Source: Dromaius novaehollandiae
Taxonomy: Eukaryota > Chordata > Aves > Casuariiformes > Dromaiidae
Direction: 5' to 3'
Assembly: GCF_036370855.1 (NCBI RefSeq)
Contig: NC_088098.1
Location: 198,075,773-198,139,772, forward strand
DNA length: 64,000 nt
Position 1 is the first letter of the stretch, and the number at the start of each line of letters is the position of its first letter. A program made the translations under genes and the position numbers. The notes under the pieces are model-generated. The model made no database searches. It had not been told where the DNA came from and saw only the letters and a program-made list of their open reading frames with translations. Below, piece after piece: positions 1-11,335 of this stretch.

Positions 1-3000
1 TGTGTCTTCCACTGCTAATAATCTCCCTTACTTCTATAAGTAATACTTAGTCATCCACTTTATTCGAGAAACCACTGTGTATTTGAATGATAAAGGGCTT
101 CAAGGACTCCAACAGTTTCATTATTACCAGCTTACGGTAGAATTATTGAGCTGTCTGTTTTTTAATTAGGCCAGTCATGTGAAAGTGCAGAAACTGGGAA
201 GAGTGCAGTATAAAGGCACTTACCCAGTTACAAAAACAGCAAAGAAGCATTTTGATATTTAGGTTCATAGCTAAGGTGAACAAAGTTAATTGCTGAGCAG
301 CAAAGTTAATTTGCTGATCTTCAAAGGCTTAGAATCTCTGTTACCAAATAAAACAGAGCTGGTTAATGACCATCAGCTAGGCACGAAGTCTTGTTTAACC
401 CCTAAAAATTTTAGAAACACACTTGCTCCAGTTCTAAGAGTTCTTAAACTGCTGGAAGTGCTTAACAGCTCAGTGGATCACAGGGGATGTGATATTTTAC
501 TATACAAGGAATATTGTTAGGGCTGCTTATTTATCCCAAATATACTTGTTTAAAGAAATTCTTTCCATACTTTTGCAAAGGGACACCTCACAGAACTGAA
601 AGGCAGGAAACAGAAACCCTATACTTAACACATAATGGTTTGGGGACTAAATTCTACAAACTGATTATTGAGAACCATCAATCTGTTTCGTTTTTCTGTC
701 ATTTTTTTTCTGGAGATATCAAGTGCTAAGAATTGCTATTTCCTTTTCTCATCTGAAAATCCTACCACATAACAGCAAAAAGAATACCACAAACTGCTCA
801 AGAGAATTTGATGGGAAGGGAGTAAGTAGGAGAGAGACACATCATGGGACCTCCTTCTCCAGCATGCAGTCTTAGTGGAAGTATAGGGCACCTTCCCAAG
901 GGGAAAACTGTAAGCAGCCTTCCACTCGGGCAACTTAAGAAAAGGTTTCCACTAGTTTCCTCCACAACACATAGTACGGGCATGTTCCATGCATGTTAAC
1001 TGAATTTTTCTGAAGTTACCCACCTTGAGCAAACCTGCTGCTGTAAGAAGCTTTGGACTTTACAAATGCACAAAGGACTCTCTAAAGTTTTGCCCAGAGA
1101 GCATCTATGAAGCATGATCTGAGTTGGCCAATAAGTTTTTGAGTACCTCAGATTCGCAATGATGTGATGAAGTTCCAGAAATAAACAACTACTTATGGCC
1201 ATTAAAACTCATCTTACTAAGAATTTTCTAATTTTCTGTATGTAGTAAATATCTTTCCTATACTCTGTAGGAGAAAAAGTACTCAAATACACAGATAGTG
1301 AACAATTCTAACAAAGCAACACTAGTTTTAGTATTTGTATTTGTATTATTTAGATGCTGAAAATATTCCTTTTCCTCTAGACACAAGAACTTACTCCTAC
1401 ATATAGGGAGAATTTAGAAAGAATTTTAAACTTTTTTTTCATAAAAATGTAGTTTCTTACTATTGACTATTGTTCAGACTAAGTAATAAACAGACAAATC
1501 ACTGCAGTTAGTAATCAAAAATATTACAGTCTCATACATTCTAGGGCATGCTCCTCCTGCAATATACTGCCCCTATTAAAGGCGGCAGGCAAATGAGCAT
1601 ACAAAATTTTCAATTCTTTATTGATATCAGCCACAGGTTGTTTTCTATTAATTTACTTCAAAGCTACTTGTTTCTTCCAGGAATCAAATGTCCAAAACAA
1701 GGAAGATTCTAGCAGTTCTATTTTATGCTGTCCACAATATCTTACTCTGTTCAGTTTTACAGTCAATCTCATTTATGAAACTGGATATAAAAAATTACAT
1801 GATTATGACTTAAGATAGGAATGTGACTAACTTCTGTCATGAAATTTTGCTTTTCCTAAGTCTAAATGATCTTTTTCAATGAATTTCATTATTCCCTAAC
1901 ACATTCTTCCTAAATAACTACTCTATACTCTTCGTGTTTAGATCCTTCAAATAGTAGTGCTATAAGGAATTCTATTATATAGCTCAGTCAAACCATATAA
2001 ATGCAGATCTTTTGATAAATCACTTGGAATCAGTCCCTCCCAAGTCTTAGGAACCTTTCAAATATAAGGCTTAAATTAACTTAATTATAAGTTTCCCTTT
2101 CTAGACAGCCTTTGAAGTTTCCAATTAAAAACAAGCAAATACAAAGAAACAAAGTTGGAATTAAATGCCTTTAACCCACTGGCCCAAACTACCTAAGCTT
2201 CAGTAAATTGTTTCTAGCTCTAGCAGATCTGCTTTGCTATGGCTGTGTATATGGACATATCTTAGTGGCATTTTGTAATGTGGAATGGTTTATTATTATA
2301 GCAATAAAAATGGTGGATGCACTATAAAGAAAGCTTCTGCCCAAGGGATTTACAGTCTCCAGTGTTTTCAAAGATGGCTTCTAATTCTTTGCCAGGAATT
2401 CTGCAGAAATAATCCATAGCAACTACAATTTTATGTATGTGCTTTTTTATGTTTGACATAGTTGACTGCCTGGCAGGTACAAATAAATATTTATACTTGT
2501 AAACCAGGCAGAACTTCAAACAGATCTGTACTCATAATTAATGCATCCCCAAAACTGAAGGATATGATTTAGATGATAGAATCAAACTCTTTAAAATCTC
2601 GGACTTCATAATTCAGCAGTCCAGCAAAGATATAAACAATTGACTGTTCATCCTACATCAGTAGCATCCTACATCTGATCTGCACCAGTCTGCACAATAA
2701 CAAAGTTGTCAAATTATATGGCTGACGAATACTGAATAGTTCCCAATTCTCCTCATCCCCCTGACCCTTCCCATCCGTGTTATGAAAAGAAGGCTCATCT
2801 CTGTTGGTAGATAATCTCAGGAATGCAGAAAAGGGAAATAATACTTGTAAATTCCATTTTCTGAGTTTCAAACATGCCATATTTTTGTGCCAGGAAAAAA
2901 AAGGAAATACGTAACATATTTATTTCTCCTATTGCAAAGCATGCTATAAAGAACATTTAGCCCACTTTTCCCTTTCTGCTTCCCCTTTTCAGTGCTACCA

Positions 3001-3224
3001 GCATGGTACCAAGTAAAAACAGTGAAGACAAATTTCCCTCTCAATGATATACAGTACCAACTGAAAAACCCCCAAAACGCTAATTTAGAAAACTGCATTA
3101 AAATTCCTTAAAAAAAATACAAAATTCAAATGCGCTTCTATTTGCTGGATATTTATACGGCTTTCACTATTGCTGTATAGTGGTGACATCTCATTACATT
3201 TAACATACTTATTCCCAGAAACAC

Positions 3225-3295
3225 ACAGTTTCACAAAGGGGCACTAAGGTACCAAATGAGTGATGACTGGTCAAGGTCAACTAGGAACCCATAGC
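3225..3295 (-). repeat. MIR-like SINE fossil
   Basis: The plus strand resembles the reverse complement of the MIR core. A block like 'gcactaaggtacc' stands where the consensus has 'aactgaggcac', and 'ctggtcaaggtcaac' stands where it has 'ttgcccaaggtcacac', at the expected spacing. Divergence is high, so the call is tentative. Confidence 0.4.
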
Positions 3296-3774
3296 AAACT
3301 AACTAACTAAACACATAATTTAGTTTCAAGCTAAAAATATTAAAAACATGGAATAATAAAAATACATTTTAAAGTACTACTTTGATAGTTTTAAATATTT
3401 TCTTTCATTATATGCTATGCAAACACTGATTTACACAGAAGGACCACAAGTAAAGCAGACTATAAAGGGCAATGGAGTTAAGTGGTATGGTTTCTCCCTA
3501 AAAGTTGAATGCAACATAGAAAGTAAATGAACAGCATAAATAAAAGTAAATTAGATTTTAAACAATCTTTCAATTAAAATAACCTCAAATTTCATTTAAA
3601 AATGTTTTCAGGCGTTATTTAGGTCATAGTCTGTAAGTACACTTTAGAGATTGTTTTGAGCTCAACTGATTATACAACGTAAGTAAGCCCCAGACTGTAC
3701 AGCACTGGGAAGTTCCACTTAGGCCATCATGATTACAAGAATATTTGAACAGTCTCGAGAACAAGAATTTCAAT

Positions 3775-3827
3775 ATGATGTCAGTAACATGACATCATAT
3801 AATATGACATTTTATTACATGATGTCA
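3775..3827. repeat. Cluster of alternating inverted 9-mers (CRE-like)
   Basis: ATGATGTCA occurs at 3775-3783 and 3819-3827, and its reverse complement TGACATCAT at 3790-3798. The first two form a perfect 9-bp inverted repeat with a 6-nt loop, and the second and third form another with a 20-nt loop. A partial copy (TGACAT) lies at 3805-3810. The 8-bp core TGACATCA is one transition away from the CRE/ATF site TGACGTCA, the change CpG deamination would give. Function is unknown. Confidence 0.6.
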
Positions 3828-3858
3828 GGTCATATAATAAGTTGCAGCACTACACCGG

Positions 3859-3874
3859 TGCTGGGAAATGTAGT
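3859..3874 (-). promoter_or_regulatory. ZNF143/SBS-like motif
   Basis: Read on the minus strand the sequence is ACTACATTTCCCAGCA, close to the SBS consensus bound by ZNF143 (ACTACAATTCCCAGMATGC family). It is intronic, not in a CpG island, and only about 30 bp from the inverted 9-mer cluster. It may be a real site, an alternative promoter element or part of an old repeat. Confidence 0.4.
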
Positions 3875-4951
3875 TTTTAGTAATGTCTTTGAGCAGAGGG
3901 TCTTGCTAAATAGCACAGTGTTGGCTCCAGTGCAGCCCCATAGCACCACAGTACTGTAGACCACTAATCAGCCCCATCTAGAATCCAATAATCTGCCCTA
4001 TCTGTCAGCAGAAGTCAAAGAGCAGGACAGGCTCCAGCAGTGCGTTGCAAATGTGTAAGATTCAGCTGCTGTGGCAAAGTTAGTGTCAGAAAAGTTTCAT
4101 GCTCAGTAAGATTTGACATGCCCGCATGCAGCTGCTCTCCAATATCCAGCTTGCAGAAGACCCTGAAACATGTGTTAGCTTCTCCTGAGCTGAGATACAG
4201 CATCTTCTTCACACGCAGCTTTCTTCACTCGGTAAGTCACAAATTCACTGGCTAAACAGAGCAGCAGCTTGTACTGCAGCTGCTCTCAGCAAGCTCACTG
4301 CAGCAATGTCACACAGCGCTACACCTCCCATGCTCTTTTTGAGGGCTGCAACATTCAGGAACAGCCTCAGACATAACTTTCTGTCTAATTCACAATTCTT
4401 TTTCTCAGCTAAGATGGTGGTCTTCTTTTCCTTCACCCTATACCTGACCCAAGGTAGCAACCTGTGATGGAAAGCATATCTCCGTCTTGGCAGCCCTCAA
4501 ACTGCCACTGTCTACATAGGCTTCCTCTTTGTGCAGCATCAGTCTCATGGTGACAGTATTTCTCATCAAGTATTTGGTGGCAATGCTGGGTGAAGGCATC
4601 CTCTCCCTTACATCTCTGTTTTTCCTGCTTTGTCATACACTGTCCTCAGCTCTACCGATACAACCATTCATGAAGCTAAGCTGTAAATCTGATCACAGAA
4701 CTGATCCATGTTAAAAGTGATCAGTTTAGTGATCTGTTTTATAACACAGCCTAAATATCTACTGTGTCAGCCTAACTGTACAGACAGTACACTGTGGCAA
4801 GAACTTACTGCTGCCAAAACTGTCAGTTCTGTGTTGTTAAACTAAAGCCTCAGATGTGATCTATTGACAAAATCTAGAACTGCAAAAGTTCTGAGTTGCA
4901 GTCCGAGCTTGATGAGGATAAGAGAGATGTATTGCGATTTCATATATAAGT

Positions 4952-4965
4952 AAAAAAAAAAAAAA
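4952..4965 (+). repeat. A14 homopolymer
   Basis: Uninterrupted run of 14 A. No recognisable retroposon body is attached. Confidence 0.9.
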
Positions 4966-6233
4966 TTCACAAAAGGAGCTTGAGAAAGTTGCAGATAGTG
5001 GTTATAAGCAAATGATGGTGAAAGGATTGAAAGGACTCAAGCCTCTCACTTCTGGATGGGAAGCTTTTCAGGAAATGGTTGTGCCTTTGTTTAAACCAAG
5101 CTACCCCAGTTTACTTTTGACTGTGTTAATTGTGATATATATAAATCTGAATCATACATAAAGTTACATTTATACAGAAACACATTACTTGTAAGATAAG
5201 ATAAACAAGGTTCTTATCACCAAGCCACACCAACAGCTATTCAGGCACAGGAAATTTGAAGCCATGTAAAGAATGGAAGATATTTAAAATACTTGCTTAA
5301 TTGTTCGATGCTTTGTTTCCTGATAAATGAATGAGAAATTAAATAATGCAGACTGCATGAAGCAAACACTTTTCTGAATAGTTACAATCATTTTAGCCCC
5401 CCCTTCCCCAAAAGAAAGCATTCTCTTTCAAAAAAGAAAAAAACCCCACTATTTCAGAGATTCAAAAGCTTCACAAACATCAAGGACGTGTGTTTAAGAA
5501 ATCAAAAGGCTATACCGATTTCTTTAAATTAACAAATGGAAGCAAACGAACAGGAGGAGGTGGGAAAATGATGCTTTCTTTCCCTTCCCCATCAATCCTA
5601 AATTGTTGGTAAAACAACAAAACTGACTTCATTATGACCTAAATATCATAAAAATACTTCATTAAAAGATACCAGCAACAAAAGTGATCAACTGGCTTTT
5701 AATAATAAGTTGAACTGCTATTATTAAAAGATTTCTAATGGTCGATAGGGAATCTGAAAGGAGAAGTTGAGTGTCTGCTCTTTTTTCTTATTTTAAGGAA
5801 CAAAGAATTACTCAAAAGCATTCCTGAAAAAGACTCCTATTACACTGAGATAGGAATAGCTGAAAAAAATACTTTAGCTGTAACAAAACTTATCTCAATA
5901 AAAGTTTAGATCCGGAACTAGTTACGTGCAATGTGTTATTTTTTCACTTCTCTCATGCTACAAAGTATGTCTGAAGTTGCTTATCTATGCAGACAGGAAG
6001 GTCAATCCAAAAGATTAAGCACTACTTTGCAACTAAAATTAAATACCCTGTTCCACCAGAAGCTTCCTGCCTTACCATGAGCAAGTTGATTTCTGTGCTA
6101 GTGTTCTGCGAATAAATTAAGAGAAGGTAACAGTATTTCTCTAACTTAAGGGAAGTATTATGAAATAGATGCTCATATTCTATTAGCAATATAGGTCATA
6201 TAAATAACTCAGGTTGGTAGTTGTAAAAATACA

Positions 6234-6246
6234 TGTGTGTGTGTGT
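6234..6246 (+). repeat. Short GT dinucleotide run
   Basis: About six uninterrupted GT units inside intron 3, a short microsatellite. Confidence 0.8.
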
Positions 6247-9200
6247 ATGAGTGTTTATATATTAAAAAATGCTTGGCTCATTTAGACTAAGACTGTGTAA
6301 AATAGGAGAAAATGATACATTTTTCTCTGCACCAAGCACAGTTTACAAAAAGAATGGAAGATTAGGAACACAGACTTTGGTGTATTATTTACAAAGGTTG
6401 AGCCTATGAAAAGTGCTTTGGTATTGAACCAACTCTGCCCCAGAAAACAAACCCAGTAGCTTGTTCAATAGTGCAGTGAAAGTGCTGAACCCAAAAGTTG
6501 CCCTATGCAGAGGGTCCTCTGTCCTGCACGCTTACCCATGCTGTTGGTGCAGGTCTGTGGTACATCTGAGTGCATCTGGTGACCTATTAGCAGACTGGGC
6601 TGTCACACAGAATCTGATTTGACTAGGCTTTAGCTATACCTTCAGTCATCTGTGCAGCTTGTGATACATAAGATTAGCAAGTCTGGTCTTTAAATGTCAC
6701 TGTGCCTTCCCTTAAGTGCAGAGGCAACTAATGACTGCTGAGTTAACTGGGCTTTATAAACCTGCAATAAGAGTACCATTTATTTATTTTTTTTTTTAAT
6801 GGGCAGAAATCATGATTTCACCTTTTGAAAGAAACATAGTTCCTATTTTTGTATACACTAATACCAAGAAAGAATTAAATCTACAGATTTACATTATAAC
6901 TAAGAGGAAGTAGTTTTTTTATTAATAAAGGTGAAGACAAGGTTCTACAGGGTCATTGACACTGGATCTGCCTGCTTCAGATTACTTAGCAGTATAAATT
7001 CTACCTGAATTGGATGGAGAAGGAAACAGGGTTATATATTTACATTTTGTCCAATTTGCTAAATTGGGTTGGCTTTATGCTTTTATTCCAGTTGTGGAGG
7101 ATACTTGATATGGCATAAAGCCTGTTGGAATAGAGTTAAATTTGTTACATTTTTTTTGAAAGATCTGAACTACCATCATGAACATATATTATGCATTAAC
7201 TCTTTGCATGACCCACTGCTGCATGGCCCAATAGCTGATTTTTTTGTATCTAACAATAACATAGGCTGAGTTGTTTTGTTACTAACATAAAAAGAAACCT
7301 ATCCAGTCAACTGCTTAAAACAAACACTTTTATAACAAAAACAAGACAACATTGTATTTTACTATATACTTGAATGTATGCTCAGGCTCACACATCCAAC
7401 ACTGTATCTAGTTTCATCTGCAAGATTTTACATGAGCACTCAACATTTAAAAAGAAAACAGATGCATTATTTCTGATAATTACCAGGAAACTTATTAAAC
7501 TATACTGTAATTATACCATCATGTTCTTATATATTAAAAAAAAAGGTGCTGCAAATGACTTCCTGTGTACCATTAAATCACTTTTTCCTTTACATTCTGA
7601 CCTTTGACTTAACACACTTTGTTCCTTCAAACCGTAGTTCAGCAAGGCTACATCTTCAATTGCGTTTCATTACCAACTACAGCATCACATCCTTAGCTTA
7701 GATTTCACAGCAAAGTGTACTTCTATTTATAAAGGATGTTATGCTTCCACTCCCATTCAAGCCTGAGCAAAATCCATTTAGTTATCTCAGTTCTAATGTA
7801 GTGGCAAAAACAATATTTGAAAGCATATTCATGACTGGAAGCAGTAATGGCTTATATATTCAAACTGAATTAACCGTTGATATTTTCAGAAAAGCTAGTT
7901 CTAAGAACCAGGATTATCAGATGGGAAACATAAAAATCATTAAGATAACAAAAAATATAACTTGAATAGTATACTACTGCAAACTTTGACCTCCCTATTT
8001 CATTTTAGCATTTCTCTATTAAATTGAAAGTAAACTATAAACAGGTACTGAAGGGATTTCTTTTAAGCTTTTGTTTTTAGTTTGCCAACTAGATAAGTAT
8101 GCTACATCAATGCATATAGTACTGCTTTGGTAGGACCACTGTTATAATGTGCCATACTTATAAATGCCTCTATAAAACACTGCCCCCACACATAAAAATC
8201 TCTCATTCCCCAAATTAAAGATCAATCTGAAAAAAACCCAAAAAACCACATCACACTATTAGTCTTCTTCAAATCTCTGCTTCAGCAGTCTTGTTTACAG
8301 GACTAAACTCTAACTAGTACTGCCTAATAAAAACAATCCTTAATAAAGTGCAACAGTGTTTCTGATAATGTACTAAGAACTAGCAGCAGGGGGTAGAAAG
8401 AAGGGAAAAATATGTCACCCTCTTCATGAAGTCTTTCATGAAACTGCCACCCTCTGCTAATTCTTAAGCTTAAGCATTTCTTTAAGTAAATCTCTTCAAA
8501 CCACCCACAAACCACAATGCTTTACTTGTGCTTTTTTTAAGAGCTGAATATAGTAAGAAATATAAAGTCACAAAGTTGAAAGCTTCTTTTTCTGTTGTTT
8601 AAACACACACACAGGCTTTGCACTGTTTCATGTTAAAAAAATTAAGGTTCCATAGCACTTCTTAGATCTATAATAACATGCTTGTCTACAAAAGCAACCT
8701 TGAAAATTAAATTTCACTCCATCTTCATCATACCCTAAATTCCGCCTTTATCATCCTTTAGACACCATTAGCGAGACTAGAGAACAGGGTATGGCCTTCT
8801 ACATGCACAGGAACAGGCATTGAGCAGTGCAGCTACTTCTCTCTTGCTTTATGATCCCACCTCTCAGGTAACTATGCAGTCTGACCTCTGCAATGTATGT
8901 CTGGCAAACAGCTTCATGAAGCAGAAGGGAAGTCATACCACTGCGCTAACAACGGGCAAGATGGAATATAGTAGTGGGAGACTGCAGAAACAAAGAATCT
9001 CATGCCTACGCGTGAGACTTGACAGGCCTGCTTATCCTTCACAGTATCAGCTTGCACCCTCTCCTGCTTGCCTGACAACCTTTATGTCTAGCATCATATA
9101 CTCGCTCCCTCAAACTATCTAGTTCCTCCATGACTCTGTAAATCATCCTGTTCTCTTTCCCTCCCCTGCTGCCTGAGTTGCTGAACTCCACCATCTCACT

Positions 9201-9586
9201 CTTTCCTTGCTTCTCATTTCAGATGTGTGTACCAATCACTAATTTGAAATTCATTCTTCTCACTCTCTGTCTCTACACAGTGAAGTCATCCAGTTTTCAT
9301 TCCCTTTAGTGTTACAAAAAAGCAAAACAAAAACATAAAAACCCTCACCTTTAAAAATCATTTTAATTTGAGAGCGCATACTCCTGTGCCTTCATGGTAC
9401 TGCCTAGTTGATTAACGGCATCATTACTTTCCGAACTGAACAGTTTATATAAGAGAACTAAAAAACATGATACTTAAAACAGGTAAAGGCTCAAAAGCCA
9501 AAACATCATTAAAAATATTGCCACATAAACACAAATATCTATTATTTTAACCACATATGTAAATGCAATTTTGGAAAAAAGGCTTT

Positions 9587-9633
9587 AAAAAACAAAAAAA
9601 CAAAACAACAAAAACAACAAAAAAAACAAGAAA
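9587..9633 (-). promoter_or_regulatory. U-rich intronic tract just downstream of the exon 3 donor
   Basis: The plus strand is almost pure A with scattered C, so the TNFRSF19 pre-mRNA reads as U-runs separated by single G (U4-U8 blocks). The tract starts about 16 nt inside the intron after the exon 3 5' splice site. U-rich stretches at this position are the typical binding context of TIA1/TIAL1, which help U1 snRNP recruitment. It could equally be an expanded simple repeat; the position is what makes it notable. Confidence 0.5.
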
Positions 9634-9648
9634 GCATCACTTGCTTAC

Positions 9649-9759
9649 CTTTGACAGCTCCATTCCAGGTCCACACTGTTTGCAGAGGACACAATTTCCA
9701 GTGTGGTCCTTAAATTCTTGCTCTCTGCAATCTCCAGTCTCACAAATTACCCTACTTAG
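9649..9759 (-). CDS. TNFRSF19: TNFRSF19 (TROY) exon 3: end of signal peptide and start of CRD1
   Basis: The 111-nt exon translates in one open frame of 37 codons: Leu-Ser-Arg-Val-Ile-Cys-Glu-Thr-Gly-Asp-Cys, then a stretch ending Cys-Val-Leu-Cys-Lys-Gln-Cys-Gly-Pro-Gly-Met-Glu-Leu-Ser-Lys. From memory this closely matches human TROY (CESGDCRQQEF then GNCVPCNQCGPGMELSK) with identical cysteine spacing. Five of the six cysteines of the first TNFR cysteine-rich domain are here; the sixth is expected at the start of the next exon. The protein is a type I membrane receptor of the TNFR superfamily, acting in NF-kB/JNK signalling, as a Nogo-receptor co-receptor and as a modulator of Wnt/LGR5 signalling (established knowledge). 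The donor is AAG|GTAAGC. The acceptor follows a long pyrimidine tract (T11, CCTCCCC, C7) ending in AAAG. The exon starts and ends in phase 0. Two further AGs within 8 nt would break the frame, which fixes the start at 9759. Confidence 0.88.
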
Positions 9760-11269
9760 CTTTAAGGGGGGGTGGGGAGGAAAAAAAAAAAGTAAACTCA
9801 CCAAAAATACAATTGATCGGTGATGCTATAATTAATCTGTGATTAATAATGAGTAATTACTGTAAAATATATTTTATGTAAACTTCGAGCAAGTGTATCT
9901 TCCCTAAATCAGAGAACTAAATTCATTCTGCCTTTTAGAAAGAACTTCTTACATTATCAAAAACTTTTAATTGGCAACAAAAATTAATGTGCGCATTGCC
10001 AAAGAGGCCTGAATTTTACTGAATTGCAAGAGGCCTGAATTTTAAAAATCCTAAGTACTCAGTGAATTCCAACAATTTTTAGAAGACCTGCTTGATACCT
10101 AGCACTTGTAGGATGTCAAGTCACTTAAGGGATGAACATGAGTTTAAATTCCTTATCTTACGCAACCTCATGAAAAATGCACATAATCATTTTCTTAAGC
10201 TCCAAAATTCTTGACATTAAAATATGTAACATTATATTGCTTGGTTTCATATTTTTTGTACTATGCTATTACAATTGAATAGATAACCTAAAATCTGTTC
10301 CTTTAAATGTAAATACTTAAGAGTTTTTAAAGGTCACTCAAACCTCCTGGGTACTTAACAAACAAACAAAGCAACCAACCCCAAACCTGTATGAATACTG
10401 TTTATTCTAACTTTCACTATCATTTTATATTTAATGGACCAAATGAGAAACAAATCCAATTTCTGCCTTCAAAGGCATTTAAGTACATTATCTGACCAAA
10501 TCAGAAACAAATGTTATGAGAATTACAATAAGTAATATCAGCCATTCAAAAATCTCAGTGTAATCAGTGGAATCCTACCCAGTAACATTACCAAACCTGT
10601 GAGCTCTCTCAGTGCAATTTTAAACTAAATGACTATAGGCCTCTATCACAGAAACTGCTCTCCACTATTACTACTAAATAATACTTTGCATATTATTCTT
10701 TTCAGAAAGACCAAAGCCTTTCTGACAGCTTAGAAGACTTAATTACTTTTAGTTCTAGAGCTTGCCTCTGCAAGTCAGAGTTGAAATACGCTTAGGAGGC
10801 AATATAATTGTGCACTATGCTTTGTTATGTGGATAAACCAAAAACTTCAAACTCTTAAACTATGTACAGCATACTGCACACTAAGGGATTGCCACTGTAT
10901 ATTGCACAGGAATCCTGCCATTTCTTTCTGAAGTAGAACAGTATCATCTCCATAGCACTATATTCATTTATATTTTCTGTCTTGTCACTCTTCCAAAAAG
11001 ATTTGAGAAGCCTCACAAGATAGATTTTTTTAATTGTAGCTGGTTTTAATTGTACTTGTAATTTTTAAAGTAACAAGAAATGATACATATAATTTGACCA
11101 AACTCATTTTTAAACTGATACAATGCATACATAATTCTGTGTACATATGAGTAAGACTTTCAATATTACCAGTAATGTATAAAACAAAGGACACCACACA
11201 CATTGTGTCAAATACAAGCATTTTTCAACATTCATCTTCAGGAAAATAAACTGTTAATTATCTGCTTAC
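9760..11269 (-). other. TNFRSF19: TNFRSF19 intron 2
   Basis: A 1510-nt intron between the predicted exons 2 and 3, with GTAAGC at its 5' end and a strong polypyrimidine tract plus AG at its 3' end; both junctions are phase 0. It contains an exact 16-bp direct duplication at 10003-10018 and 10029-10044. No other feature seen. Confidence 0.75.
10003..10044 (+). repeat. 16-bp exact direct repeat, 26-bp period
   Basis: AGAGGCCTGAATTTTA is present at 10003-10018 and again at 10029-10044, separated by 10 bp. It looks like a local slippage duplication or a target-site-like footprint. Confidence 0.85.
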
Positions 11270-11335
11270 CAAATATGCTAGTAGAAATATAAGCATCTTC
11301 AGTTTATCTTCTCCTTGTAATCCTTTAGTATCCAT
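11270..11335 (-). CDS. TNFRSF19: TNFRSF19 (TROY) exon 2: start codon and signal-peptide core
   Basis: The minus strand opens with ATG at 11335-11333 and runs 22 codons to a donor TTG|GTAAGC. The peptide begins Met-Asp-Thr-Lys-Gly-Leu-Gln-Gly-Glu-Asp-Lys and ends Leu-Ile-Phe-Leu-Leu-Ala-Tyr-Leu, a short charged N-region followed by a hydrophobic signal-peptide core. It aligns with the human TROY N-terminus (MALKVLLEQEK then LLVLLGYL) with a one-residue gap. The phase-0 donor joins exon 3 in frame to give Ala-Tyr-Leu-Leu-Ser-Arg-Val-Ile-Cys. The start is chosen because an in-frame TAA lies 9 nt upstream of the ATG. A likely 3' splice site (TTCTTCTGAAG|GG) would put the exon boundary at 11358, giving 23 nt of 5' UTR, though two other AGs nearby are possible. 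The protein similarity is modest because signal peptides diverge fast; position, phase and hydrophobic pattern carry the call. Confidence 0.78.

Larger units (their letters stand above)
1..9648 (-). other. TNFRSF19: TNFRSF19 intron 3 (partial; continues off the left edge)
   Basis: This stretch lies downstream of exon 3 in the direction of transcription. I looked on the minus strand for the next expected coding block, which in the human protein begins Glu-Cys-Gly-Phe-Gly-Tyr-Gly and continues with cysteine-rich-domain residues. I did not find it, so the intron appears longer than 9.6 kb. The longest frames here (for example 100 codons on the plus strand at 8820-9122) lack splice context and show no recognised domain. 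Contents I can name are a MIR-like fossil near 3.25 kb, a cluster of CRE-like inverted 9-mers at 3775-3827, a ZNF143-like motif at 3859-3874, an A14 run at 4952-4965 and a short GT run at 6234-6246. The remainder is AT-rich unique-looking sequence. The intron assignment is an inference from exon order. Confidence 0.7.

Noticed and set aside
6480..6600. Minus-strand Cys-containing stretch with a GGGTAAGC donor-like site in intron 3, considered as exon 4
   Set aside because: The translation does not match the CRD1/CRD2 residues of TROY, and no matching phase-0 acceptor was seen.
8820..9122. 100-codon plus-strand frame in TNFRSF19 intron 3
   Set aside because: No recognised domain, no splice or promoter context, and antisense to the intron; the length is possible by chance.
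9649..9751. Alternative exon 3 start at 9751 (third AG)
   Set aside because: It would need a phase-2 donor in exon 2, but the only good donor there is phase 0; the joined frame would stop after four codons.
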